A stretch of DNA of 64,000 nt, from NCBI RefSeq assembly GCF_030010415.1, contig NZ_JASCSA010000016.1; one strand, 5' to 3'. A program made the translations under genes and the position numbers. The DNA is from Cobetia amphilecti. Its GTDB lineage: Bacteria; Pseudomonadota; Gammaproteobacteria; Pseudomonadales; Halomonadaceae. Shown here in pieces: positions 46,290 to 54,764 of this stretch (positions within the stretch are counted from its first letter, which is position 1; each line of letters starts with the position of its first letter). The notes under the pieces were generated by a model that was not told the DNA's origin, ran no database searches, and saw only the letters and a list, made by a program, of their open reading frames with translations.

Positions 46290-46385
46290 CTCCTCACTTG
46301 TCTTGCTCCCCTGCTCCTCGCTTGTCTTTCTCCCCTGCTCCTCGCTTGTCTTTCTCTTCAGCTCTCCTCTTGTCTTTCTTCGCCA
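46290..46385 (+). repeat. 24-bp tandem repeat, 3-4 units
   Basis: Units start at 46290, 46314, 46338 and 46362, following the pattern CTCCTCGCTTGTCTTTCTCC plus four bases. The second and third differ only at their ends; the fourth is degenerate. The array is pyrimidine-rich on the plus strand. It sits between the stop of the DUF6482-like gene and its terminator. Confidence 0.88.
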
Positions 46386-46390
46386 ATCAT

Positions 46391-46428
46391 CAAGACGCCC
46401 CCACCAGCAGGCTGATGGGGGCGTCTTG
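46391..46428. terminator. Bidirectional terminator
   Basis: CAAGACGCCCCCA-CCAGCAGGCTGA-TGGGGGCGTCTTG between convergent genes: a 13-bp stem. Confidence 0.85.
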
Positions 46429-46512
46429 TCATTCGGCTTATGCGGCTTTTGCGGCTTATACAAGTGATGCCGCGTCACTCAATTGCGCCCTGCGAGCGTG
46501 ACAACTCTTCGC

Positions 46513-47445
46513 TCAGTGCGCCGCATCCGCCTTGGACTTCACGAACGCCTTGTAGCCGTACAGTTTGCGCGGATTGTCGCGGAAGATCTTCTCGCGCATC
46601 TCGCGCTCCGGCAACCAGCGCTGCATCAGCTCGGCCAGGGTGTCCTCTTCCGGCATCTCGACGCCGATATAGGGATGCGGCCAGTCACTGCCCCACACCA
46701 CGCGCTCCGGATTGGCCGCCACCAGCGCCCGCACCAGCGCCGTGACATCGGAGTAAGGCAAGCGACCACGCGTGGTCAGTCGGTAAGGCGCCGACAGCTT
46801 GACCCAGGTGCGCCCCTGCTTGAGCAGTCGACACAGCGCGGCAAAGCCGGGACATTCAGGGCCACGCGTGGCCGCCAGATGGCCCATGTGGTCGATCACC
46901 ACCGGCACCGGCAAGCTGCCGAGGCGCGCTTCCATGTCACGGAAGGTCGAGACGTCGATCAGACATTCCAGGTGCCACTTGAAGCGTGCCAGGCGATCCG
47001 CCAGCAGCACCACATCCCGCCAGCGCAACCCACCGGCGAAGATCAGGTTGAGGCGAACGCCACAGACACCCAGCTCGGAGAGCCGCTCTAGCTCGGCATC
47101 ACTGATGTCGGGGGTGACAACCGCCACGCCACGGTAATCCAGCCCACGCTCACGACAGCTGTGCAGGCTGTCGCACAGCAGGCGATTGTCATAGCCATAG
47201 ACACTGGGCTGTATCAGCACGCCATGGCTGGCGCCCAATGCATGATGCATCTCGAGTGCTTCATTGAGCCCCACCGGGGCCGGGTCATAGGTTCTGTCCG
47301 CCGCCAATGGGTAACGCACCGGGTCACCAAACAGGTGAAGGTGACAATCTATACTGCCCACCGGCAACCGGAAGGTCAGGGGGTGTGGCAAGGGTCTGGG
47401 CGGCGTGGCGCGCGGCAGATCCTGCTCGACATGATTCCAGTCCAT
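46513..47445 (-). CDS. Amidohydrolase-2 family hydrolase (LigI-like)
   Basis: Product of 310 residues from ATG 47445 (GAGGGAG upstream). It is a TIM-barrel metal-dependent hydrolase. GSIDCHLHLFGD (HxH, about 39-50), VVIDHMGHLA (His) and VVWGSDWPHPY (Asp) are the expected site residues. The nearest relatives I know are lactonases such as 2-pyrone-4,6-dicarboxylate hydrolase and galactarolactone isomerase. No aromatic-degradation or sugar-acid genes are near, so the substrate is open. Confidence 0.82.
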   Translation of the reverse strand: MDWNHVEQDLPRATPPRPLPHPLTFRLPVGSIDCHLHLFGDPVRYPLAADRTYDPAPVGLNEALEMHHALGASHGVLIQPSVYGYDNRLLCDSLHSCRERGLDYRGVAVVTPDISDAELERLSELGVCGVRLNLIFAGGLRWRDVVLLADRLARFKWHLECLIDVSTFRDMEARLGSLPVPVVIDHMGHLAATRGPECPGFAALCRLLKQGRTWVKLSAPYRLTTRGRLPYSDVTALVRALVAANPERVVWGSDWPHPYIGVEMPEEDTLAELMQRWLPEREMREKIFRDNPRKLYGYKAFVKSKADAAH

Positions 47446-47561
47446 CGATGCGACTCCCTCGCGTAACCTCAATCATCAAGCCCGGGGCGACGTGACGCTC
47501 GATCGCCCATTGCCACGATACTGCGCCGCCCCTCTCGTTTCCAGACAAAAGCCTGCCGACG

Positions 47562-47592
47562 AAAAAGCGGCATGTCCGAAGACATGCCGCTT
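47562..47592 (-). terminator. Terminator of fadBA
   Basis: On the minus strand AAGCGGCATGTC-TTC-GGACATGCCGC is followed by TTTTTC: a strong stem 45-75 nt past the fadA stop. Confidence 0.9.
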
Positions 47593-47636
47593 GAGGTATC
47601 AGGCGAGGCCTGATCGCTTATCGAAGACGCTGACGT

Positions 47637-48815
47637 TCAGTCGAGGCGCTCGAACACGGTCGCGACGCCCTGGCCCATGCCGATGCACATGGTCGCCAGG
47701 CCCAGGCGAGTGTTCTGCTGCTTCATGACGTTGAGCAGCGTGGTGCAGATACGCGAACCGGAGCAACCCAGCGGGTGGCCCAGCGCGATGGCGCCGCCGT
47801 TGAGGTTGACCGCCGTATCGACACGCTCCAATAGGCCAAGGTCCTTGAGCACCGGAATCGACTGCGCCGCGAAGGCCTCATTGAGCTCGACGGTCTGGAT
47901 GTCCTCGATGGTCAGGCCTGCCGCCTTGAGCGCCTGCTTGGAGGCCGGCACCGGCCCGTAACCCATGATGGAGGCGTCACAGCCCGCCACGCCAGTAGAG
48001 AGCACACGAGCGATGGGCTTGAGGCCCAGCGCTTCGGCGCGCTCGGCACTCATCACCGCCATGCCCGAGGCGCCCACCGACAGCGCGGAAGAGGTGCCCG
48101 CCGTCACGCTGCCGCCCTTGGGATCGAACACCGGCTTGAGGTTGCCCATGGATTCCATGCTGGCATCGCCACGGATGACCTCATCGCGGGTCACCATCAC
48201 GCGACGCCCCTCGGCATCATGGCCCTCGACGCCGATGATCTCGTCATCAAAGCGACCTTCATCGGCGGCGGCCTGGGCACGCTGGTGAGAGCGCACGCCG
48301 AACTCATCCTGCTGCTCACGACTCACGCCATGCATCTTGCCGAGCAGTTCCGCGGTCAGGCCCATCATCATCGCCGCCTTGGCCGCATGCTTGCTGGCCG
48401 CCGGGTTGACGTCGACCCCGTGTGCCATCGGCACGTGCTCCATGTGCTCGACACCGCCGATGATATAGAAGTCGCCCATGCCGGCCTTGATGTTGGCGGT
48501 GGCGATATGCAGGGCACTCATCGAGGAACCACACAGGCGGTTGACCGTCTGCGCCGGCACGGTACGCGGAATGCCGGTCATGATGGCGGCATTCCGCGCG
48601 ATATTCATGGACTGCTCCAGGGTCTGGTTGACGCAGCCCCAGATGATGTCGTCGACCTCGGCCGGCACCAGGCCGGGATTGCGATCGAACAGCGCCTGCA
48701 TCACCGCGGCGGACAGATTCTCGGCACGCACGTGTCGGAAGGCGCCATTCTTGGCCTTGGCCATGGCGGTACGCACGCCATCGACGATTACCACATCTCT
48801 CGGATTCAGATTCAT
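47637..48815 (-). CDS. fadA: 3-Ketoacyl-CoA thiolase FadA
   Basis: Product of 392 residues. It cleaves 3-ketoacyl-CoA to acetyl-CoA and a shortened acyl-CoA. The nucleophile is Cys95 in NRLCGSSMSALH. The other catalytic residues are in LNGGAIALGHPLGCSG (His) and CIGMGQG (Cys). The start MNLNPRDVVIVDGVRTA matches other FadA. It lies 93 nt after fadB on the same strand, forming fadBA. Confidence 0.97.
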   Translation of the reverse strand: MNLNPRDVVIVDGVRTAMAKAKNGAFRHVRAENLSAAVMQALFDRNPGLVPAEVDDIIWGCVNQTLEQSMNIARNAAIMTGIPRTVPAQTVNRLCGSSMSALHIATANIKAGMGDFYIIGGVEHMEHVPMAHGVDVNPAASKHAAKAAMMMGLTAELLGKMHGVSREQQDEFGVRSHQRAQAAADEGRFDDEIIGVEGHDAEGRRVMVTRDEVIRGDASMESMGNLKPVFDPKGGSVTAGTSSALSVGASGMAVMSAERAEALGLKPIARVLSTGVAGCDASIMGYGPVPASKQALKAAGLTIEDIQTVELNEAFAAQSIPVLKDLGLLERVDTAVNLNGGAIALGHPLGCSGSRICTTLLNVMKQQNTRLGLATMCIGMGQGVATVFERLD

Positions 48816-48831
48816 TGTCTGGCTCCCTCAT

Positions 48832-48853
48832 GGCCCTCGCTGTCGCGAGGGCC
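48832..48853 (-). promoter_or_regulatory. Hairpin between fadB and fadA
   Basis: GGCCCTCGC-TGTC-GCGAGGGCC: a 9-bp perfect stem with a 4-nt loop and no U-tract, just ahead of the fadA ribosome site. Confidence 0.6.
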
Positions 48854-48908
48854 GAAAATTCTGGTCGGATAGTGCTGGCGGCCACTCGGGCGCTCAGCCA
48901 TCAAAGGC

Positions 48909-51059
48909 TCAGGAGTAGAAGGCTTCGCCACGTTTGGCGCGCTCGCGCAGCGCCTCGGTCGGGCGATACAGCGGCCCCAGCTCATCGGCCAGGCTGTCGG
49001 CCAGCGCGACGAACTCGGCCACGCCCATGGCATCGACATAGCGCAGCGCGCCACCACGGAACGGCGGGAAACCGATGCCGTAGATCAAGGCCATGTCGGC
49101 CTCGGCCGGGCTGCCGACGATGTCGTCTTCCAGGCAGCGGATGGTTTCCATGCACAGCGGCACCATCATGCGCGCGATGATGTCTTCATCGGAGAACTCG
49201 CGCGTCTCGCTGACGACCTGGGCCACCAGCGCCTGAGCCTCATCATCCGCCAGCTTCTTCGGCTTGCCCTTGCGGTCTTCCTCGTAGCGGTAGAAGCCCA
49301 GATCGTTCTTCTGGCCGAGGCGCTGGTTGTCGTACATCACCTGGATGGCGGTCTTGCCGTCACGCGCCATGCGGTCCGGGAAGCCTTCCGCCATCACGGC
49401 ATTGGCGTGCACCGCGGTATCCATGCCGACCACATCCAGCAGGTAGGCCGGGCCCATCGGCCAGCCGAACTTCTCCATCACCTTGTCGACGCGCTGATAG
49501 TCGGCGCCCTTCTCGACCAGCAGGCTGAAGCCACCGAAGTAGGGGAACAGCACGCGGTTGACCAGAAAGCCCGGGCAGTCGTTGACGACGATCGGCGTCT
49601 TGCCCATCTGGCGGGCATAGGCGACGGTCGCGGCGATGGCCGCATCGCTGGACTTCTCGCCACGGATGACCTCGACCAGCGGCATGCGGTGCACCGGGTT
49701 GAAGAAGTGCATGCCGCAGAAGTTCTCGGGACGCTTGAGCGACTCGGCCAGCCGCGTGATGGAGATGGTCGAGGTGTTGGAGGTCAGGATGGCGTCCTCG
49801 GCGACGTTGTCCTCGAGCTCGGCCAGCACAGAGGCCTTGACCTTGGGATTCTCGACCACCGCCTCGACGACCAGGTCCACATTGCCGAAGTCACCGTAGG
49901 ACAGCGTCGGGCGGATGTTGGACAGGCCCTGCGCCATCTTCTCGGTGGTCAGCTTACCGCGCTCGACGCCCTTGCCGAACAGCTTGCGAGCCTCCTTCAG
50001 GCCCAGTTCGATGGCCTCGCCGTTGATGTCCTTCATCAGGATCGGCGTGCCCTTGCTGGCGCTCTGATAGGCGATGCCGCCGCCCATGATGCCGGCCCCC
50101 AGCACGGCGGCCTGCTTGATCTCGCTGGCCTGCTTCTCGTAGCCCTTGGCTTTCTTCTTGACCACCTGATCGTTCATGAACAGGCCGACCAGATTGAAGG
50201 CCACGTCGGTCAGCGCCATCCTGGCGAAGGTCTTGGCCTCGATGGCCTGGGCACGCTCACGCGATTCCCCCGCGCCCTTCTGGATGACCTTGATGGCCTC
50301 CACCGGCGCCGGATAGTGCGGACCGGCCTTGCCGGCCACGAAGCCCTTGGCGGTCTCGAAGGCCATCATCTGCTCGATGGCATTGAGCTTGAGTGGCGAG
50401 GTCTTCTCGAGACGACGCGCCTGATAGTCCAGCTCACCGGCGTTGGCACGCGCCAGAATGTCGAGTGCCGCCGCATCCAGCTCGTCCACCGGCAGGACGG
50501 CATCGACGGCGCCCACTGCCAGCGCCTTGTCGGCACGGTTCTCGGTGCCACCACAGATCCACTCGATGGCGTTGTCTGCCCCGATCAGACGCGGCAGTCG
50601 TACACAGCCCGCCCAGCCGGGGATGATGCCGAGCTTGGTTTCCGGCAGGCCGATCTTGGCGCTGTCGGCCATGACCCGGAAATCGGTGGTCAGGGTGATC
50701 TCGCAGCCGCCGCCCAGCGCCAGCCCATTGATGGCAGTGACGGTGGGGAACGGCAGGTCCTCGATGGCGTTGAAGATGCCATGGATGTTCATGTTCATGT
50801 CGATGAGGAAGGCTTCATCCTTCTCGAACATCTGATGGAACTCGGTGATATCGGCACCGACCACGAACGCTTCCTTGGCGGAGCGGATGACCAGCCCCTT
50901 GAGATCGGCCGTCGCCTTGATGGCCTCGACCGCCTCTCCCAGCTCCTTGAGTACGTAGCTGGCCAGCTTGTTGACCGATTCGCCTTCAAGATCGAGGGTC
51001 AACAGGGCGATGGCGTCCTGATTGGCCTCGACGGTTAGCGTTTTGCCTGAATAGATCAT
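48909..51059 (-). CDS. fadB: Fatty acid oxidation complex alpha subunit FadB
   Basis: Product of 716 residues. It has enoyl-CoA hydratase/isomerase activity in the first 190 residues (KEAFVVGADITEF, NGLALGGGCE with catalytic Glu, ETKLGIIPGWAG) and 3-hydroxyacyl-CoA dehydrogenase from about 310. The NAD-binding motif is VLGAGIMGGGIAYQSA; HFFNPVHRMPLVEVI and VNDCPGFLVNR are the dehydrogenase motifs. It forms the multienzyme complex with FadA. A PsrA-type palindrome lies 155 bp upstream. Confidence 0.97.
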   Translation of the reverse strand: MIYSGKTLTVEANQDAIALLTLDLEGESVNKLASYVLKELGEAVEAIKATADLKGLVIRSAKEAFVVGADITEFHQMFEKDEAFLIDMNMNIHGIFNAIEDLPFPTVTAINGLALGGGCEITLTTDFRVMADSAKIGLPETKLGIIPGWAGCVRLPRLIGADNAIEWICGGTENRADKALAVGAVDAVLPVDELDAAALDILARANAGELDYQARRLEKTSPLKLNAIEQMMAFETAKGFVAGKAGPHYPAPVEAIKVIQKGAGESRERAQAIEAKTFARMALTDVAFNLVGLFMNDQVVKKKAKGYEKQASEIKQAAVLGAGIMGGGIAYQSASKGTPILMKDINGEAIELGLKEARKLFGKGVERGKLTTEKMAQGLSNIRPTLSYGDFGNVDLVVEAVVENPKVKASVLAELEDNVAEDAILTSNTSTISITRLAESLKRPENFCGMHFFNPVHRMPLVEVIRGEKSSDAAIAATVAYARQMGKTPIVVNDCPGFLVNRVLFPYFGGFSLLVEKGADYQRVDKVMEKFGWPMGPAYLLDVVGMDTAVHANAVMAEGFPDRMARDGKTAIQVMYDNQRLGQKNDLGFYRYEEDRKGKPKKLADDEAQALVAQVVSETREFSDEDIIARMMVPLCMETIRCLEDDIVGSPAEADMALIYGIGFPPFRGGALRYVDAMGVAEFVALADSLADELGPLYRPTEALRERAKRGEAFYS

Positions 51060-51485
51060 CCACGGATCTCCACAAGAGAAAGAGGTGAAGGGGCTGCCGG
51101 GCGCTCGAGGGTCACTGCCATTTGGGCGTTGGCCATGAGGGCGCTGGCAACCGGCCTCGCCGGACTCGCCGCTGGCTGAGGCACCGCGCGAGAGTCATCT
51201 CTCATCACAGCGCTTCATACAAGCGTTTGAATACAGCCAGCTTGGGCCAGTGACGGACAAAGATCAAGCCTGCGGACATTAGCGAAAGGTCGGGGGTCAC
51301 GGGCCGTCTGTATACTGGCCCGGGCTGACTGGCGCACGCCATCGACAGCCGATGTAGGCAAAGATCGACGCTACACCGCGCAAGGCAGCCGCGTTACCCT
51401 GAACGCTTTCCCAACCCGCAGGCTGGCCGCGACACCTCCTCGCGCGCCAGCAGGCTTTCAAAGGCCTCATCGATATCATGCTTTC
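51060..51485. other. fadB / DUF5924 divergent spacer
   Basis: The 426-bp gap contains a PsrA-like palindrome at 51214-51231 and GC-rich short repeats near 51120-51180. No small gene is convincing. Confidence 0.5.
51214..51231 (-). promoter_or_regulatory. PsrA-type operator upstream of fadBA
   Basis: On the minus strand TTCAAACGCTTGTATGAA fits TTCAAAC-N3-TGTTTGAA with one mismatch. It is the second copy of this motif in the window, and both precede fatty-acid oxidation genes. Confidence 0.65.
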
Positions 51486-52598
51486 ATGAGCAGCACTCTC
51501 ACCGCCCTGTATCTGCGCCTGACCGGCCTTGTCGAACGCACCAAGCGCTGGCACTGGCTATGGCCGCCCATCGGCTTCGCCGCCGGCATTTGCAGTTTCT
51601 TCCTCGTCAATCGTCAGCAATGGCTGGGCGGCATGCTGGCGCTGGGCATGATGCTGGCCTGGTTGATTCTTATCGCCGAAGGCCTGTGGAGCCGTCTGCG
51701 CCGCCATCGCGGCCAGAATGCCCTGCCCCGCAAGCTGGCGACCTTCGTGGCCCAGCTGATCCAGCAGGAGACACTGTGTTTCACTCTGCCGTTCTTCCTG
51801 GCGACCACCGACTGGGCCAGCGGCCAGGCGGGCTTCACGCTGCTGCTGTGCGGCGCGACCCTGCTGTCGATTCTCGACCCCTTCTACTACCGGCTGGCCG
51901 AGCGCCATCGCTGGCTGTACTTCGGCTTCCACGCCCTGTGCGTGTTCGTGGTGGTACTGGTCACCCTGCCCCTGCTGCTGGAACTGACCACGGGCGAGAG
52001 CCTGCTGGCCGCCTGTGCCGCCATGAGCCTGTTCGCACTGCCCAGCGTCGCCAACCTGCGCATCGCGCGCGGGGTGGTCGGCGGTCTGGCGATGATCGGC
52101 ATCAGCGTGATGCTCGGGGTAGGCGCATGGGGGGCACGCGCCTGGATTCCGCCCGCCACGCTGTGGATCAATGCCAGCAGCCTGTCGCCGGACTTCGATA
52201 CCGCGGCGCGCGCACCGCGTGGCGAGATGCAGCTGACGCCTGCGCAACTCTCCGCCCGAGGTCTCTACGCCTTCACGGCCATCCGTGCGCCGCGCGGCCT
52301 GTCGGAGAAGGTCTATCACGTCTGGCGGCATGACGGCGAAGTCGTCGATCGCATCGCCCTGAACATCAATGGCGGGCGCAGCGAAGGCTACCGCGCCTGG
52401 ACGCACAAGACCGCCTTCCCGCAGGGCAGCGAGGGCGAGTGGCGCATCGATGTCGAGACGATGAACGGACAGCGCATCGGCAGTCTGCGCTTCGTGGTCA
52501 GCGATGATCCGCAACAGGCGACCCTGGCCGACAGCACCATCAGCCAGCCACCCGGCATCCCCGGCTGGCGTATCACCAACCTGATTCCGGGTTTGTGA
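51486..52598 (+). CDS. Membrane protein with DUF5924-like and DUF2914 domains
   Basis: Product of 370 residues. Seven or so hydrophobic segments occupy residues 20-225 (for example IGFAAGICSFFLV, MLALGMMLAWLILIAEGL, FGFHALCVFVVVLVTLPLLL). The C-terminal third (about 255-365) is a DUF2914 domain: GLYAFTAIRAPRGLSEKVYHVWRHDGEVVDRIALNI ... EGEWRIDVETMNGQRIGSLRFVV. The function is unknown; domain names are from memory. It is divergent from fadB. Confidence 0.78.
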   Translation: MSSTLTALYLRLTGLVERTKRWHWLWPPIGFAAGICSFFLVNRQQWLGGMLALGMMLAWLILIAEGLWSRLRRHRGQNALPRKLATFVAQLIQQETLCFTLPFFLATTDWASGQAGFTLLLCGATLLSILDPFYYRLAERHRWLYFGFHALCVFVVVLVTLPLLLELTTGESLLAACAAMSLFALPSVANLRIARGVVGGLAMIGISVMLGVGAWGARAWIPPATLWINASSLSPDFDTAARAPRGEMQLTPAQLSARGLYAFTAIRAPRGLSEKVYHVWRHDGEVVDRIALNINGGRSEGYRAWTHKTAFPQGSEGEWRIDVETMNGQRIGSLRFVVSDDPQQATLADSTISQPPGIPGWRITNLIPGL

Positions 52599-52693
52599 CA
52601 GTCGCCATCATGAGTCACTTTGCAAGCGGGAACGCTGAGTTACTCGACCTTGGACGTAAAATTCGTTCGCAGGCTTGTAATTATCCAGACTGC

Positions 52694-52705
52694 CTAGCAT
52701 GCTGA
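52694..52705 (+). promoter_or_regulatory. Possible SlyA operator
   Basis: CTAGCATGCTGA matches 9 of 12 positions of the Salmonella SlyA box TTAGCAAGCTAA and lies upstream of slyA; autoregulation would be expected. Confidence 0.3.
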
Positions 52706-52815
52706 TGTGAAGGGCGGCGCGCACAAGGAATCAGTCTCATTCAGGTTTGAGTGATACTGGACGCGCGCCAATGACAAAAGCCCCTTCACATTTGCACTCA
52801 GCGGACGACCTATCC

Positions 52816-53262
52816 ATGCATGAAGATATCGGACTCAAGCTTTCCCGCCTGCCGCGCCTGTGGCGCGCCATTCTGGACCAGCGACTGTCCCCACTAGGGC
52901 TGACCCAGACTCGCTGGATGACGCTGGTACACCTGTGGCGCATGGGCGATGGTCAGCCCCAATGTGATCTGGCTCGCTCCATCGGTATCGAAGCCCCGTC
53001 GCTGGTTCGCACCCTGGACCAACTGACCGAACAGGGCCTGGTCGAGCGCCGTGCCTGCGAGGAAGACCGCCGCACCAAGCGCATCTTCCTGACCCGCAAG
53101 GCGCTGCCACTGATCGAGAAGATCGATGCCATCGCCGAGCAGACTCGCATCGAGATGCTCGAGGGCCTGAGCGAAGCGCAGGTCGATCAATTCTGTGAAT
53201 GCCTGCGCGTCATGGAGCGCAATGGCCTGGAAATCTCCGAGAAGGTGCCGGAGAGCGCCTGA
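52816..53262 (+). CDS. slyA: SlyA/MarR-family transcriptional regulator
   Basis: Product of 148 residues from ATG 52816, which aligns with the start of E. coli SlyA (144 residues); in-frame ATG 52771 and TTG 52747 are possible longer starts, none with a strong ribosome site. The winged helix is clear: LARLVRIWRAL-like LSRLPRLWRAILDQRLSPLG, LTQTRWMTLVHLW, CDLARSIGIEAPSLVRTLDQL and the wing ACEEDRRTKRIFLT. Homologues control envelope, efflux and stress genes and respond to phenolic ligands. Confidence 0.9.
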   Translation: MHEDIGLKLSRLPRLWRAILDQRLSPLGLTQTRWMTLVHLWRMGDGQPQCDLARSIGIEAPSLVRTLDQLTEQGLVERRACEEDRRTKRIFLTRKALPLIEKIDAIAEQTRIEMLEGLSEAQVDQFCECLRVMERNGLEISEKVPESA

Positions 53263-53324
53263 GCTTACACGCCGACCGGAAATGGCCGGCCGCGCCAGCA
53301 GGACATGAGCGCAAGCGGAACATG

Positions 53325-53363
53325 AAAAAGCCCCCATCGAGTGACTCGATGGGGGCTTTTTTC
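53325..53363. terminator. Bidirectional terminator after slyA
   Basis: AAAAAGCCCCCATCGAGT-GACTCGATGGGGGCTTTTTT: a 12-bp or longer stem flanked by A and T runs. Confidence 0.93.
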
Positions 53364-53386
53364 TGCGGGCAGGAAGGCTGCGCGTG

Positions 53387-53935
53387 TCAGGCGTCCGGCA
53401 TCTTCGGCTCGGTGCCCACCAGCGGTCGACGCTTGTGCGAGATAGGCGCCTTGTCGATCAACAACGCATGCAAGGCCTCGAATTCGCGCCGCCAGTCGTG
53501 GCAGCTCTCCACATCCAGACTCTCGCCCCACCACAGCGTCAGACCGGAGAGCGACGACTCCAGCATCAGGGCATCCTCCGGCAGCGTGCGCGTGAAGCGC
53601 AGCAGCGCCGCGGCGACGTCCGGATCATCCGCCAGGCGACTCTCCTCGCGCCAGCGATAGCCCGGCACTGCTTCACGCAGGGCATCACTGGCCCATTCAT
53701 CCTGCACCAGAATGAAGGGCGTGACATCGCGCTCGGTCGGCCAGGGGCGACGGTAACCGACGATGCCCTTGGGCGCGTCAGAAAGCGCCGGCGCCTTCAG
53801 GTCCACCCGCATGCCATCGGCGATCACCGCCTTGCGGACCAGTGAAGTGCGCGTCTCGCGTTTGCTGGGGCGTAGCCAGGTCAGCGGCGACAGCATCGCC
53901 AGCACGACAAAAATGATGATCAGCGCAGTCGTCAT
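53387..53935 (-). CDS. Single-span membrane protein of unknown function
   Basis: Product of 182 residues. One N-terminal membrane segment (MTTALIIIFVVLAMLSPLTWL) is followed by a basic stretch and a soluble domain with conserved-looking YRRPWPTERDVTPFILVQDEWASDALREAVPGYRWREE and LTLWWGESLDVESCHDWRREFEAL. I do not recognise the family; similar genes may be lineage-restricted. It is convergent with slyA and divergent from uspA. Confidence 0.7.
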   Translation of the reverse strand: MTTALIIIFVVLAMLSPLTWLRPSKRETRTSLVRKAVIADGMRVDLKAPALSDAPKGIVGYRRPWPTERDVTPFILVQDEWASDALREAVPGYRWREESRLADDPDVAAALLRFTRTLPEDALMLESSLSGLTLWWGESLDVESCHDWRREFEALHALLIDKAPISHKRRPLVGTEPKMPDA

Positions 53936-54046
53936 CGTCTATCCAACGGTTGTCTATTCAAGGGTTTCATCAAGCAGGACGTGGCGTGAAAGCGCAGGAT
54001 AGGCTATGCAGCCCCGCAGTGTTGCGTATCACGCACTGCCATTACG

Positions 54047-54089
54047 TTGATGTAAGTCATTGTGTTCAAGGGGGCGGCAAGCCTAGCAT
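54047..54089 (+). promoter_or_regulatory. Anr/FNR box and -10 of uspA
   Basis: TTGATGTAAGTCAT (54047-54060) matches TTGAT-N4-(A/G)TCAA at all but the last base. The -10-like TAGCAT lies at 54084-54089, so the box centre (54053.5) is about 42 bp before the expected start site, the class II position used by FNR-type activators. Oxygen-limited induction of uspA is therefore likely. Confidence 0.68.
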
Positions 54090-54144
54090 GGAAGCAGGTG
54101 CACGACGCCACTCGAATGGCCAACCTCTGCGGGAGGACCTCAGG

Positions 54145-54597
54145 ATGAGCAACGAATACAAGCATGTACTGGTCGCTGTCGACCTGACCAAGGATTCCCA
54201 TCTGGTGCTGGAGCGGGCACTGCCGATCGCCAAGCGCAACGGCGCCAAGATTTCCATCATCCATACGCTGGAACCGCTGGGCTTTGCCTATGGCGGTGAT
54301 ATCCCGATGGACCTGACCAGCATCCAGGACCAGCTGGATTCCCACGCCCGTGAACGGCTTGGCGAGATCGCCTCCCCCCATGATATCGCCGCCGAAGACC
54401 AGTACGTGGTGGTCGGCATGCCGGACAGCGAGATTCATCGCTTCGCGGCCGAACACGACGTGGACCTGATCGTGGTCGGCTCGCATGGTCGACATGGCTT
54501 TGCGCTGCTGCTGGGCTCCACCTCCACGGGGGTCCTGCACGGCGCCCAGTGCGACGTGCTGGCGGTGCGCGTCGGCGCGGATGACAGCGAGGAATGA
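54145..54597 (+). CDS. uspA: Universal stress protein UspA
   Basis: Product of 150 residues from ATG 54145 with GGAGGA upstream; the frame extends back to 53950 but without family sequence. The N-terminal KHVLVAVDLTKDSHLVLERAL and C-terminal IVVGSHGRHGFALLLGSTSTGVLHGAQCDVLAVRV are typical. The segment resembling G-2x-G-9x-G-S/T is GRHG...GSTSTG, so ATP binding is possible. An Anr-like promoter precedes it. Confidence 0.95.
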   Translation: MSNEYKHVLVAVDLTKDSHLVLERALPIAKRNGAKISIIHTLEPLGFAYGGDIPMDLTSIQDQLDSHARERLGEIASPHDIAAEDQYVVVGMPDSEIHRFAAEHDVDLIVVGSHGRHGFALLLGSTSTGVLHGAQCDVLAVRVGADDSEE

Positions 54598-54609
54598 TGA
54601 CGGCCGGCT

Positions 54610-54639
54610 AGACGACACCTCATGCCAGACGACACCTCA
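54610..54639 (+). repeat. 17-bp-period duplication after uspA
   Basis: AGACGACACCTCA occurs exactly at 54610-54622 and 54627-54639, between the uspA stop and the terminator. Confidence 0.72.
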
Positions 54640-54661
54640 CGTCGATGACATGTGAGGGACG

Positions 54662-54693
54662 ACAAGAGGGCTGCCCATGGGCAGCCCTCTTGT
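54662..54693. terminator. Bidirectional terminator between uspA and uup
   Basis: ACAAGAGGGCTGCCCA-TGGGCAGCCCTCTTGT: a perfect palindrome sharing its 20-bp core with the terminator at 38911-38946. Confidence 0.88.
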
Positions 54694-54764
54694 GTGTTCA
54701 GCTGACGGTCTTTCCGCACGAGACGGCCCTCAAGCATCGTCACTCATGACCGTCACTTGCGGCT

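Noticed and set aside
46290..46385. 24-bp repeat as a CRISPR array
   Set aside because: Units are directly adjacent with no spacers, and there are no cas genes nearby.
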